A DNA stretch of 64,000 nucleotides from assembly GCA_963693285.1 (NCBI GenBank), contig OY848927.1, positions 5,880,643 through 5,944,642 on the forward strand, in the 5' to 3' direction. Source of the stretch: Xestospongia muta (lineage: Eukaryota > Porifera > Demospongiae > Haplosclerida > Petrosiidae). Numbering within the stretch: the stretch's first letter is position 1; the number at the start of each line of letters is the position of its first letter. Below the pieces are notes generated by a model, which saw only the letters and a program-made list of their open reading frames with translations, ran no database searches and was not told where the DNA came from. A program made the translations under genes and the position numbers. This document shows positions 1-12,123 of this stretch, in pieces.

Positions 1-1204
1 TAAGAGCTTTGTTAAATGAAACGAGAGTAGCTCAATTATACACTGATCTTGATGGAGGATTTTCTCATGCCGCTTGGCTACTGCCAGGATGGTTACCACT
101 TCCATCATTTAGGTAATATTCAATTAGCCAGTATATATACTTGTTATATTATTGTAGAAAGAGAGACAAAGCTAGAGAAGAAATGGCCACAATTTTCTCT
201 TCAGTTATACAAAAAAGACGTGCTTGTCCAAATGAAGATCAAGAAGATGACATACTAAATTATCTCATGACTACCACTTACAAGTAAAGAACCTTTATAT
301 TTTGTTTCTATTCTTATCTCTTTCTCTCTCTCGTCAGAAACGATCGTCCATTAAGTGATAATGAAATAACAGGAATGTTGATTGGGTTATTAATGGCTGG
401 ACAACACACCTCATCTTCTACTAGTTCCTGGCTTGGATTTTTTCTAGCAAGATATAAGCATCTACAGGTTAGTGTAAATGATCACATGACTATCATGTGA
501 CAATGCAATAGACAAGAGCTTATGAGGAACAAGTAGAAGTCTGCGGACAAAAGTTACCACCTCTTGATTTTGACCAGGTACAATCACTTGTCTTGTCTGT
601 TATGTCATTGTCTGTTATCAGTTAAAAGATCTCTCATTTCTTGATTGTTGTCTCAAAGAGACACTGAGGCTTCGCCCACCTATTATGACTATGATGAGGA
701 TGGTGAAGACATCACAGGTTAGAGGATGTCCCCATTTATTAAAAGCAATAATGAAATCTTATAGAATGTTGGAGGATATACCATTCCACCAGGTCATCAA
801 CTCTGTGTATCACCCACTACTAATCATAGATTACTAGAATCTTGGACTGATCCTGAATCCTTCAATCCAGACAGGTTCCCATACCAATGTTATTACAATA
901 ACATGACATATTTGTAGATTTTTAGATGCAGAATTATCTAACAATAACAAATTTGCGTATGTTCCATTTGGAGCAGGTACATATCACGTTATACATTTAT
1001 TAATTATAATAAAAATGTTAAGGTCGTCATCGATGTATTGGAGAGAGCTTTGCTTATGTTCAAATTAAGACAATCTGGTCTGTCTTGCTACGGAAATACG
1101 AGTTTGACCTGATTGATGAGTATTTCCCATCTGTGAATTATCAGACAATGATTCACACGCCAACTAATCCAATGATATCATATAAATTGAGACAACAGGA
1201 CTAG
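1..1204 (+). CDS. CYP51: Lanosterol 14-alpha-demethylase CYP51 (3' part, 8 exons visible)
   Basis: Partial at the left edge. Exons read as 1-112, 158-283, 338-467, 512-577, 622-717, 765-874, 918-976 and 1023-1204, all with GT-AG junctions. Visible P450 hallmarks are the CYP51-type I-helix motif AGQHTSS, the K-helix ETLR, and the haem-binding loop [11 protein letters not shown] with its cysteine. The C-terminus ([16 protein letters not shown], then a MIHTP motif) is typical of animal CYP51. The family removes the 14-alpha methyl group of lanosterol in ER-bound sterol synthesis. The N-terminal membrane anchor lies outside the window. The next gene is tail-to-tail and its stop is 545 bp away. 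Confidence 0.95.
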
Positions 1205-1749
1205 TTAATTACTAGTTAATAATTAGTTAGTTTTATAATTTTTGGAAAAAAAACTTAATTTTGATAAGGAACATTTGACTATTGACTATTAACAAGAAAT
1301 GACACTACAACACTAATAATGTAAAAATAACAAAATAAAAATTAAATTAATGTAGCTCATGTTATCATAAATGAAATCATTATGAAGTAGCATATTATCC
1401 TATAGTGATTAATTTAAAGTTCAAGAAGAGAGAGTACCGTAGATAAATAACAAACGATGACAATGGTGTTTTGGGTTTGACAGTGTCACGCGATGCATTT
1501 TCATTCAAGACGTTTGTAAGTTCCTGCCGTGTCCTCGTTAAGACCTCAGGTCAGCACGCCCCCAGGGGGAAAAGGCAAAGAAAGCAATCCCATGTAACAC
1601 AAATTTGTCAAATTTTTTAAATAAGTACATATATAAATCATGCAACTCGTACAATTCATAATATTCATGCAATGATCAAAATTACTATCAATATTTTTAA
1701 ATTACTATCAATATTTTAGAATTACTATCATTTCATATCTTAAAATTGG
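1205..1749. other. Convergent intergenic spacer with no gene seen
   Basis: This is the gap between the stop codons of CYP51 and the PTTG1IP-like gene. It is AT-rich except for a more GC-balanced patch at about 1440-1600 that contains a run of C and G around 1559-1571. It also holds a three-copy 20-bp tandem repeat at 1681-1730. I see no convincing ORF, tRNA or splice pattern in it. It presumably contains the 3' UTRs of both genes. Confidence 0.6.
1681..1730. repeat. Short tandem repeat, 20-bp unit, about 2.5 copies
   Basis: The unit starts ATTACTATCAATATTTT and recurs at 1681, 1701 and 1721, the last copy truncated. It lies just downstream of the PTTG1IP-like stop codon, so it is probably in the 3' UTR of that minus-strand gene. 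Confidence 0.8.
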
Positions 1750-2891
1750 CTATACAAATTTCTCACCATATTTTTTACGTATTTCATCATTTTTGGCCTT
1801 ACGTTCAGCTCGTCTAACAAATCAAGATAAAAATAATATCACATAATTAGATATCATTTACCGGTCAGCACTTTTCTTGCGTATAGCATCTTTCTCTTGC
1901 ATATAATGTTCATCTTCTAACTCTCGTTGTCTAAACAATAACAATCACATGAGTGAGTACACATGACAATGCGCTCCCACTAAGTAAACTACCATATATG
2001 GAAATATTAATTTAATTGTCACATAGCAATATTATAATCAATAATGGAAGTAATAATCTATGAATATAATAGACAGTTAATAATAGTAGCTACCTCTGTC
2101 GTTTTCTAGCACAGAAACAACAACAACAACAACAGATCACAGTACAAACTGTGAAGAAAATGACCACAAAGATACAAATAAGAATGACATAGACCAGAGC
2201 AGTCACTAGAGAAAGAGAGAGAGAGAGATAAATTCATTATAATTGGTAGTTAGTATTGTAGTCTAATTATACTCAAGAATAACAAACTTACCAGTGCAAT
2301 TATCAATGTTATAATTGAGGTTAGGACACTCTCCTACAGCTTTAATTGGCAAATCAAATCCATAAGCCAAGCAGACATCGCTAGTTCCATTGTCTATCTT
2401 CTTGCACCAGTAACATCGTCCTCCTTGATCTAATGATTCCTAAATATTGTAATGAGTCATGTGATAGTCACATGATAACTATTACACCTACATTGACAGC
2501 TTTAACGCATTCACCACAGCTTGAATGCCTACGACAAAATGATCTATGTTCGGGATCTTGAGCAACTAAAGGAGAGAGTCAATACGTTAAACCCAAACAA
2601 TGGTTGCCATATAAAGAAATAAGTCAACAATATATATATATATATATATAATACAAGTTGATGGAAATTGATAGGATAGAGGGTATATATTTTATTATTT
2701 TTAACATTACAAAGGACAAGATGAAGTAAGTAAAGGTCACTGATGTAAGTTAAACATATCGTTACAGTACAAAATCGTAAAGTTTATTCGAACAACAAGT
2801 ACGTGTACATTGTATGAGATAATAGGTTTAACTTACAGGCAGTAAATATAATAATAAGTAAGAAAGTTACTATCACTAGTAATTTAGACAT
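1750..2891 (-). CDS. PTTG1IP: PTTG1IP-like (PBF) single-pass membrane protein
   Basis: A multi-exon minus-strand gene. The first exon encodes a signal peptide (MSKLLVIVTFLLIIIFTAC). A cysteine-rich PSI-like domain follows, with RHSSCGECVK and a CYWCKK motif. Next come a transmembrane helix running into a poly-cysteine stretch (ICCCCCC), a basic/acidic coiled segment, and the C-terminal signature DEIRKKYG, which is characteristic of PTTG1-interacting protein. In vertebrates this protein binds securin and shuttles between membranes and nucleus; that role here is inferred from family membership. The start lies 173 bp from the divergently transcribed PSME3, which implies a shared promoter. Confidence 0.85.
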
Positions 2892-3002
2892 AGTGCTCTC
2901 TCTGTCTTGACTGTTCTCTGACAAAGACCCTACTTCTCTCTCTGTGTGACCGGATGTCAATTAGAGTAGCGTCTCCTACGACTTCTATAGCTCACGATAC
3001 AT

Positions 3003-3019
3003 CACGTGGTACCCACGTG
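3003..3019. promoter_or_regulatory. Twin CACGTG E-boxes in a divergent promoter
   Basis: Two perfect CACGTG palindromes (3003-3008 and 3014-3019) sit 5 bp apart between the PTTG1IP-like start at 2891 and the PSME3 start at 3065. Such sites bind bHLH-Zip factors such as USF, Myc/Max or TFE in animals. Which factor acts here is unknown. Confidence 0.6.
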
Positions 3020-3035
3020 TACAAGTTAGTAGAAG

Positions 3036-3046
3036 TTATATAAAAA
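3036..3046 (+). promoter_or_regulatory. TATA-like element upstream of PSME3
   Basis: The sequence TTATATAAAAAG begins about 29 bp before the PSME3 ATG. If functional, it implies a 5' UTR of almost zero length, so it may instead be chance AT-richness. It matters because most genes here lack an obvious TATA box. Confidence 0.35.
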
Positions 3047-3064
3047 GGGGTGTTACCGTTGAAA

Positions 3065-4344
3065 ATGGCAACTTGTCCTCCAGAGGCACAAGAGGTAAAT
3101 GATATTTAGTTATTGGAATAATTTATTTGGTTTATTTTAGGTCATAAGTTTAAAAGAGTCTACGTTAAAACAGGTACTATTGATATCACATGATTATAGA
3201 CTGTTCTTCTGTTCAGGCAGAAAATGCCATATTTCAAACATTTCCCAAAAAGATCAAAGAATTTGGTGATCTATTGCAAGTATGATAATATCATTATAGT
3301 GGGTGTGGCTTATTGTATCTATATAGAGTCCTATGTTCTCAACTGATGACTTATCACAGATCCATTCTGACATCCACATACCAGTACCACTGACCACACC
3401 TCCTTATGTTAATGGAGACGAAGAAAGTCTTAAGGTAGAAATAACATTAATTCCTTATATTGTAATATACTTTATTTGATAGTCTGGAATTAAGAAACGA
3501 AAAATTGAAACTGTTGAAGAAGATGTTTACCCTTTAATAGGTACATAGTGTTCATGTGATGACCATGTGATGATCATGTGATTTACTACTTTAGGACAGA
3601 AAAGACAGCCTTGTTTATCAGAAGTGGTACCCAGTAACTCTGTAAGTAATATCATTGTCATTGGTATAGAAATATTAACCCTTTATTCATCAGAAAATAG
3701 AGAAAATCATTGACTACATTAAGCCAGAAGTTATTGCTGTTATCAACCATTGCAGCACAGTGAGATATGTAATTATTTATGTGTCATGTGATGATCATGT
3801 GACCTACAGATCAAGCTATGGATTCAACTGATGATTCCCAAGATAGAAGATGGCAACAATTTTGGTGTTTCTATTCAGGTAAACAGGAATGTTATAATAA
3901 TGTTATAAGTGTTAGTAGGAAGAGATCTTGTCTGAAGTGACCAAAGCAGAGTCTGATGCAAGCACATACCTTGATCAGACTACAAGGTATGTTAATAGAT
4001 TATCTCTGATAGTGGATGTTTTTGTAGGTACTTTAGTTCTAGAGCTAAAATGCTTTCTAAAGTAGCCAAGTATCCACACTTGGTGAGTTGAACTGTTGTT
4101 ATGGCAACCTTTGATATCAGTTATTAGAGTGATTACCGGAGGGCTATTAGGGAATATGACGAGAAGGTTTTCTTTAGTTTTAAACTAATTTTAACTGAGT
4201 TACGTAATATTTATGTAAGTTATGTAATATGTTGTGTTAATAATGTTCATTGATTTTGGATAGGTCATTCTTTATGATGTCATTTTAAAGAATTATCAAA
4301 AACTTAAGCAGCCCCGAAGTTCTAATTCTACAGCCCTTTATTAA
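3065..4344 (+). CDS. PSME3: Proteasome activator subunit 3 (PA28-gamma/REG-gamma)
   Basis: The start MATCPPEAQEV sits just after the TATA-like element. Many short exons give a protein of about 250 residues, normal for the PA28 family. An N-terminal helix (FPKKIKEFGDLLQS) and a lysine-rich linker (KKRKIETVEED) precede the C-terminal PA28 helical bundle, with RAKMLSKVAKYPH and the activation-loop-like SDYRRAIREYDEK near the end. PA28-gamma forms a heptamer that caps the 20S proteasome in the nucleus and promotes ubiquitin-independent breakdown. It is convergent with PSMB3, a subunit of the particle it activates, with only 169 bp between the stops. Confidence 0.93.
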
Positions 4345-4513
4345 AGATCACATGACTATGATGTCATAATGACTACATATACTAGATTAGCAATATTATT
4401 TAATCTTTTAATCTGCATCAGTTTCATTTATAAGGAGTATATAATCATCAGTTGTCAGGTGACTATCACATGACAATTAAATGCAGTATAAATTGTGATC
4501 TAAAAATCAGTTA

Positions 4514-5382
4514 TTAGTCCATTCTTGCTTTCAATGTTCTAGTAGTTACTTTATCTTTCTCACTAGAAAACAGGAGCTCAATAAAAAATGGTCTTGTTAT
4601 GTACTTCCTTACATGACATGAACTGTTGCTCCCCAGCCACTAAGTGCATCTCTATCAACAGCATTTAACAAAGCTTGCGATATTGATTCAAACAAGTCAT
4701 CTGGTTCCTAATATATATTGTATTAATACTATCATAAAACTACACTTACCATATCTGGTTTCCATAGTGATTCACACATTCCATACAATTGTTCGGAACA
4801 AGTTCCAGCAACTACAAAATCATTAGTTTCCATTGGACAGCCAATCAGATCCATTGCTGCTATATATGGCTCACTAGTATTAGGATCTAGACCAGCTATG
4901 ACTGGCTCCACAAAATAATAACCAAATCTAAAGGAGATGATGTGATGGAATACATAATTAGTGTGTGGGTGGATAAATCTTACCTCCGAGAATATAAAAG
5001 ATTTGAAACCATGTGCATAAATGATTTAGGTTTAATTTGACGATTTTCTCTCAATTGATAGAGATTTAAATGAAATTTAAGACGATTAGATCTACATTAA
5101 TAGAATATAAAATCTCAAAGAGGGTGTGGTCTTACACAGTCTGTGCGTCAGTTGCTAATCCATAGAATCCAACATAAAGGTTATCATTCATCATATAAAT
5201 CTTCTCAAAGTCGGTTGCTATAGTCTGTCCTTGGATACCAAGTCGTCTATCTGCTGCTATGGCAACACAATCTTTACCAATCATAGCAACCACAGCTGAT
5301 CCATTATATTCAAATATATTAGCCTATACAAAAAGAAAAGAACAGCTTAAAAGCTGAGCCACCATTAGAGATCTCTTACCAT
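4514..5382 (-). CDS. PSMB3: 20S proteasome subunit beta-3
   Basis: The first coding exon contains only the ATG (5380-5382), immediately followed by a GTAAG donor. The next exon starts with [14 protein letters not shown], matching the beta-3 N-terminus. The motifs [44 protein letters not shown] and [15 protein letters not shown] follow. The last exon gives [16 protein letters not shown] before TAA, a near-perfect beta-3 C-terminus. As in other beta-3 subunits there is no catalytic N-terminal threonine, so the role is structural in the core particle. The neighbour PSME3 is tail-to-tail. Confidence 0.96.
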
Positions 5383-5806
5383 CTTTGTGGACACTGTTCT
5401 ACATACAGCACGTGTACCGGCCTTATTATACGGAGTATCATTCCGTATATTCAGTCCTGGGGGTCTTCTTTTTGGGATGAGGTGTGGTCAATCGATACAG
5501 TCTCATCCTGTGTTTGATGTCTTATTGCATAGTTTTCTTGTTGTTGCAAGACGCCAGCTCTTTCATAAACCTCTAACCTCTTTAGAATTAATGCGATCTA
5601 TCTCCATAGTAAGTTATCTAACTTTAAGTGACGTAGCACGGAAGAACGTTGAGCTTTCGAGTATCTTTAGCTATGCTTCATTGAGTAGGATTTGTGAGGC
5701 CACTTATATATACAATAAATATATTCTTTGTTATAATTTTTGTCTTCTTTTAGTAGAAAGTCGTCGTATCTTTCGATAACACATTATATATATATATTGT
5801 CAAGTA
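5383..5806. promoter_or_regulatory. Divergent intergenic region PSMB3/RhoGAP
   Basis: 424 bp separate the two start codons. An open plus-strand frame covers much of it but has no recognisable domain and begins inside the PSMB3 5' region. I read the interval as a bidirectional promoter. A TATATATAT run lies just upstream of the RhoGAP start, at about 5786-5796. Confidence 0.45.
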
Positions 5807-8800
5807 ATGTCATCTTCTGGTCAAGTAATTGCTCAATTTAAATATTCTTATGAATATGAAGGCAAAACCATCTCGTTCAAGAAAGGAGAAGAGTTTCAGT
5901 TACTCAATAAAGCTAACAAAGATTGGTGGCAAGTTCGAAGATGGTTAGAGGATGGTACTTGTGAAATGTTGTATGTCCCTGCCAACTATATGAAAGAGAA
6001 AGAGATTGAAAACGATTCATCATCTTCTCATGTCTATCAAAATATGTCTGATTTACAGAATGAATATAAGAAAACAAAAGAGCAAATGGAACAGAAACCA
6101 CCAACAGCAGCTGCTAATCCTCCTACTGTTCAACCAAGAAAAAAACCACCAGTTGGTCGCACGAAGTCCCACTCATTTGATAGAGCACTTGATGGTGCTA
6201 AAGAACCAGCTAATGGACATATTGCTAGTAACAAACCACACCCCTCACTTAGTAACAACAGTGAACCAGAATATGCTATACCTCATTCACCTGTAATAGA
6301 TCGGAAAAAGAGCTCAAACAATGTCCCCCTTCCTACAACAGGAACATCCCCCTCATCAGGACCAATAAGTCGTGATTGGCAGCCTGGTTATGCTCTACCA
6401 GGTGCAAAGAAGAGAACTCAATCTACGGGATATATACAAGAAGAATCATCACTAGATATTGGGCCAAGAAATTCTGTTCCTACAATACTTGAAACAGGTG
6501 AAAAACAAACTCAACATCTACAGTCTCTTTTATTTAAACAACTCAGTAACACATTAGGAACTACACCAGAACAGACAGTAGTTCCTCCTATAGCAACCAC
6601 ATCAAGTAGTAAATTAGCACCAGCTCCAAAGCCTAAACCAAAACCTCGTCCTCGTTCACACTGTTACAATGATGATGATCCATTGTCTGATTCTGTTAGC
6701 ACTTTTAAATCCTCTGAAAAAATTAAAGAAGAACGCTCGTCTGAAGAACATCAGATGTCCTCTAGGGGATCATACAAGAAACAAGATGTTAAGGTAAACA
6801 TCAATCATTTAATAATAAAGATATTTTGTCTTTAAAATGTAATTGTTGTTAACAACCAATGAATGTAACAGTTATAATTGTATTTGAAAAAACACAATTA
6901 TCTTGAGTGGGAGGTAGTTATGATATGTAGGTAGAACGTATGTTCTTCCAATAATGTTATTACTTCAATGAAAGTTGTATTTCTTGTCGTGACAGTTATG
7001 TCAAAGAACTTTAAATACACACAATTCACGTGTTATTTTATACAAGTGATAAATAGTTTTGTTATCATACCTAGTCTAGTATAATACTTTCAATGAATTA
7101 CTAAATGATAATCTCTATACAATAGGTAGTATGTTGTATTAAGTAGATTACAAGGTGTTGACAGCAACAACACTGTCAGTTCTTCCCCCCAATGATCAGA
7201 TTATGTGTAAATTAATATGTATTTGCTAACTATCAAATTAGTGATATTTGGTATCAGTTTGTGTGTTAACTAATGCTAAGTAGAGTTATGCTATTGTCAA
7301 TAGAATACATACTTTTTTTAGACTGATACCAGTTCTGGTGGTATGGGAATCCCAGTTATACCTAAAACATTCCAGTCACTTAAACCTGTATCAATTCCTA
7401 CTGCACCAGTTACACCAGTTATTGCTACATCATCTGCTACTCCATCTCCTATCTCTCCTCTTCCTGATGGCTGGTCTGAACACAAAACACAAGATGGACG
7501 CACTTATTTTTATAACAGTTTTACCAATCAGTCACAATGGACTGTACCCACACCGGCCACACCCACTGCAAATGGACAAGACGAGCCAGTTAGTCCAGCA
7601 CATAAAGTTGTAACAAGTCCTCAAAGAACTGGTTCTTTTCCTCGTGAGGTAAGTCCCTTTCATAGAAATGGTAGTATTTTATTGCTATGTAGCGTGTAGC
7701 CCCTCGAGGATGGACAAAAGAGATCAATCCATTTACTCAAACACCAATATACACTAATTGTAGATCAGGAGAGAAGGTAAGAGGATGTCCCTTAATTAAA
7801 GAGATAATTACTTGTGTTTTTATTAGTGGGCATTGGCACATGATGACAGAGGATATTATTATTATAATACAGCTGATAGTTCACTTGTTATGAAGGATCT
7901 CCCCGCTATAGTGGATGAACCCGTAAGTATAGTCTCATTAAAGGGGTGTGGTCTACAATCTCATTCTTTAGTCACCCACAAGAGCACAATCTGATGATAT
8001 AAGTAGAGGGATATATGATCGTTTAGCTCCTGTGATTAATGTAAGTTAATAGACACATGTAGACAAAAATGTTGGAATGTAACAGTTACCATTTCCTTCA
8101 ATATTGTTATATAATAGGAGATCATGTTGGCATATAATGATTGTTTGTTTTGTCTGACAAAGTGAAACTATAAAACAATGTTGGTAATGGATTGTATTTT
8201 TGTTTTTAGAATCAAAAACGTGGTCGAATAATGTCTGATGATGAAGGGATAAGGGAACATAGTCTTAATGAACCTCGTAGTTCTCTTCCAGTGGGTGCCA
8301 CTGCCTCTCATCCACAAATTGACATGTGGTCTTCTCGTCTCTCAACTGTTTTGGTAATATATTTTGATCTGATTGTCGTGACAATTTATGTGGGATTATC
8401 TTTTAGAAAAAACATGGCTATCTTCAGAAAAAGAGATTACTTGATTCGAATGGCAAAAAGTAAGTCTCCTTATCACGCGATATGTTTAACCTTGTTTGTC
8501 CACAGAGTTAAAGGTGACAAGTGGGTTAAAGTTTATGTTGTCTTGCAAGATAACCATCTGTTCTTTTATAATGATCACAAAACAAAAGATCATGTAAGTA
8601 GACCACTCCTCCTGACTCCACCCACTAATCTGTTTTATTCCTTTAGCCTGGTGCTAAACCATTAAGTGTTTTTAATTTATTACAAGCAACTATATCTTCA
8701 ACAAATGTTAAAGATAAAAAGAAGAATGTTATATTGGTAAGTTATACATCCATTTAATAGCTATCTGTCCATTTATTATTTCATTGTAGGTAAATTCCAT

Positions 8801-10084
8801 ATCTGGTGAACAGTTTTATTTACAAGCAGACACACCCCCAATGATGAATGACTGGTATTCAACATTACAATCTGCTATTGATCAAACAGTAAGAGGAACA
8901 CCCTGTAATTAAAACACCTTATAAAATTTAACTCATCATAGAATGAAGACTTCAAAAAAAATCCTGATAAATATGCCGATTATATTAGTCAACTTGAAGC
9001 TAATGATAAGTCTTCTGATTCTCCGCCAAGTCAACCTAGATTCTTTAATCGTAAACCTAGTGCGACCAATAAAGGTGGGTTTGGTTTTGTTGTGGGTGTG
9101 GCTTTCTATATTTTGCCTAGATGATGAAGATACAGAGGATCTTGAAGGATTGACTGGAGAGGAGAGAACAGGTAAGTTCTCTTTGTTAAATGTTAATTGG
9201 TTTTAATAGATCTAATTTAGTACGTATTAAAGGACGATTAAGAAATCTTATTGCTCGCAGACCCCAAATGGAGACGTTAAAAAAGAGTGGTATTATTCAA
9301 GGTCAGTATGTATTGTCATACTTGATACTATCAGCACATTATCACAGATAGTGTATTTGGGTGTGAATTGAGCCGACTTGCAGAGAGAGAAAAAAGATTT
9401 GTTCCACAATTTTTTCAGCATTTTATGGAGCACATTGAGAAAAGAGGTCTTGAAGTAGTCGGATTATATCGATTGTCAGGAAATGCTGCCCAAGTCCAAA
9501 AATTAAGATATCTTGTTGAAGAGAGTATGTTCTAATGACAATACAACCAGGAGTTATTATGTTTATTTACAACAGATCCACTGGTTGACTTGTCTGGATC
9601 TGAGTGGGCTGATATTAACATTGTAACTGGTTGTCTTAAACTCTATCTGAGAGAATTACCCGATCCACTGATACCATTTAAGCATTTCCGTTCTTTTATA
9701 GATGCAGCACGTTAGTCATTGATCCATTATGAAATAGTCATCCATTTTTATACATAGGGACCAATCCGTCTGAGAAACGGGCCTTGGCTATTGCTGCTGA
9801 AATGGACCGTTTACCTGATCCCAATTATTACACACTTAAAGCTTTAATACTGCACTTACAAAAGTAAGTACAACAATAACTCTTTGTATTATTTGATGGA
9901 TTTCTTCAGAGTTTGTGAGTATGGCCATATTAACAAGATGTTACCAAGTAATGTTGGTATTGTGTTTGGTCCTACTGTGATGAGGGCGGAGCTAGACTCG
10001 ATTGAGATGGCCACACTCATGCCAGTACAGAATGGGTTGGTAGAGACCTTCATTCTTGACAGTGACAAGATATTTAGAAAGTAG
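5807..10084 (+). CDS. Rho GTPase-activating protein, ARHGAP12/15/27 type
   Basis: Exon 1 starts MSSSGQVIAQFKYSYEYEG, an SH3 domain (ALYDY-like, with WWQVRR and VPANYM). A proline-rich linker follows. A WW domain (LPDGWSEHKTQDGRTYFYN, ending in W) is encoded near 7460-7550, and a second degenerate WW-like segment near 7700-7910 contains RGYYYYN. A PH domain follows at about 8400-8890 (KWVKVYVVLQDNHLFFY). The RhoGAP domain occupies about 9310-10080, with the arginine finger in VVGLYRLSGNAAQ and the motifs LKLYLRELPDPLIP and MLPSNVGIVFGPT. The domain order matches the ARHGAP9/12/15/27 family, which stimulates GTP hydrolysis by Rho/Rac proteins at membranes. The exact paralogue cannot be assigned by eye. 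Confidence 0.93.
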
Positions 10085-10261
10085 AGTACATATTTGTTTA
10101 TTGTTATTTAATATTCTTGTGTACTTATTGTCGGTCATTTTGGACATTTTTTGTAAATTAGTTTGTTGTTTACTTTTGTATGCAAATAAATATAAAAAAT
10201 TGAGTTCGTTTTGTACAAAACTCTCTCATACAAAACCTTCTCTTTCTTTCTAATGAATGTT

Positions 10262-11998
10262 TTATGGTTCTATCTTATTAAATGGATTAAATGGTGATGT
10301 TAATGTTATCATTTTAGACATCACACTTGTCCTAACAAATGGAGACACATTACCATCTCTTGGTAACATCCTAATGGACAGATAATACAAGTAAAATGCA
10401 CAGATAACTGGTAGCTAGTGTATACCACTTACTTATAGTCTTTTATATAACTAGTTGGTATAGGTATATTTGAGTGTACTGGTTGGCTGTTAGTCCAGTG
10501 ACTACAGCCGGAATAGCCAGGAATATTAGCTCGTCTAGTGGGTGTGGTACATAGTATATAGTACAATAGTAATTATAATACCTTGCTATAGATGTTGGGC
10601 GGGGCTGGGGACCAGTAAATGTTGTTAACTTGTGATAAACTAATCCATCAGATACATCAGACTCATCTGGAGCATACCCTCTATGTTATAATAATATACA
10701 TTATAATGTTATTGATATTGTACTTACTGATATCCAGGGATTTGATGGTTATTTTTAAATGGTGAACAGCTATATATGAAAAAGTAACATGATGTCATAA
10801 TGATATCATAGTTAAACATACAATGTATTGGTCCCACTGCTACTACCAGGTCTTGTCTGTACTATGTCCCATGTACCTCCTAATGTCTACAACATTCTGT
10901 AACCATGGTAACAAGATATATAGATAATACCTGCCACTGTTTTGGATGGAGTTCATTTCTTTTATTAGTAAACCTAATGGAAACTGGGTCAGGTAAATTA
11001 TGCAATGTAGACGATGATGGATAAGAGAGATTAGGAGGTAATTTTGTGGCCCAGTTTACATCATTGTAAGCTCTATAAAGAAATATATTCATTGTTGTAA
11101 TTGCTGTTGTGAAAGTGACAATTTAATTCATTTAGGAGTGTGGTGTGAATATTTATAGATTATCACACTGGGATACCTCACAGTGCTAGTTGACCAGATA
11201 TAGGATTTGAGTAGTTTATTGATATCCGTTGGTACTTCTGTCGGTACAACACCTGAAGGCTACACACCATTATTAGTAATAGAATATTAAATATAACAAT
11301 ACTTACTTGAGGAGTGGTTGATCTCTCCTCAATATCTTCCAATTGAGTGTCATTTGATGAAGGTTTTGGATTTTTTTCCAAGTGGCTGTGTTCTGCTGTC
11401 TTTGGTCTCTGTTCTTTATTGTTATATTTGACGCGAGTAGTTGCTGATTTTATATGTCTCTCATGACTAACAGATTTCTCACTTGAATGTTGAGTAGGTC
11501 TTGCAGTGAGAGTAATTGCAGGAGGTGGTGGTAAGATAGTTACTAAAAGATTGTATAATAATCTGATTATTATAGGAGCTCAACATTACCTTGATTTTTA
11601 TGTGATCTCTCTGATATGTCTAATTTATTAACTGTTTTTGTTTGAGTCTGTACATCTATTTTATTAACTTTATTACCACTAGTACTTGTAGTACTACTAC
11701 TACTAATATCATTTGTAGTACTACTACTACTACTAGTAGTAGTTCCACTAGTAGTATGACGACGACTGATGTCTGGTTTATAATCTGATAGACGAGTTGT
11801 GATCCTTTTCTGAGGTGGTTTATAACCTGGTATATGAGCTGTTGCTTGTTTCTGCTGCAAAAGAACTACCTTTTGTGATCTCAACAGTTTCTTGTATTGA
11901 TAATATGAGAGACCATCGCCTCCTGCATTAGCATCACTGAGTAAGAATGTAGAGAAGTGAGGACGAGGACGAACTGCAGTTTCTACCATTTTTAACAT
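10262..11998 (-). CDS. Unrecognised protein with repeated IPGY motifs
   Basis: At least seven short exons join in frame. The chosen start is MLKMVETAVRPRP (11998); the methionine at 11989 is an alternative. After a serine/threonine-rich stretch (about 11640-11760), the motif IPGY appears three times: HIPGYKPPQKR, IPGYRGYAPD and IPGYSGCSHW. A conserved-looking block reads AYNDVNWATKLPPNLSYP. The C-terminus ends in SPFNPFNKIEP before TAA. IPGY/PGYxG motifs occur in microtubule inner proteins of cilia (CIMIP2/FAM166 and some SPMIP proteins), so a ciliary or sperm-tail role is possible, but I cannot place the family. The gene lies head-to-tail with CAPN7, 125 bp downstream of its stop. Confidence 0.6.
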
Positions 11999-12123
11999 AT
12001 AATTTCCCGGTCGCGGGACTTTGGTTGCTATGCAGATTTTGCAGAGCAATTTAGGGTGGAGCTCTAGTATATTATTATGATACAATACATGGATATATCT
12101 ACATTATTATATATAACTATATT

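Noticed and set aside
1440..1600. GC-richer patch downstream of CYP51, considered as an ncRNA or gene fragment
   Set aside because: No open frame with splice signals, no tRNA arms and no long stem-loop could be supported by eye.
5387..5779. 130-codon open frame between PSMB3 and the RhoGAP gene
   Set aside because: It begins with GTG inside the PSMB3 5' region, has no recognisable domain and fills a divergent promoter interval, so it is probably a chance open frame.
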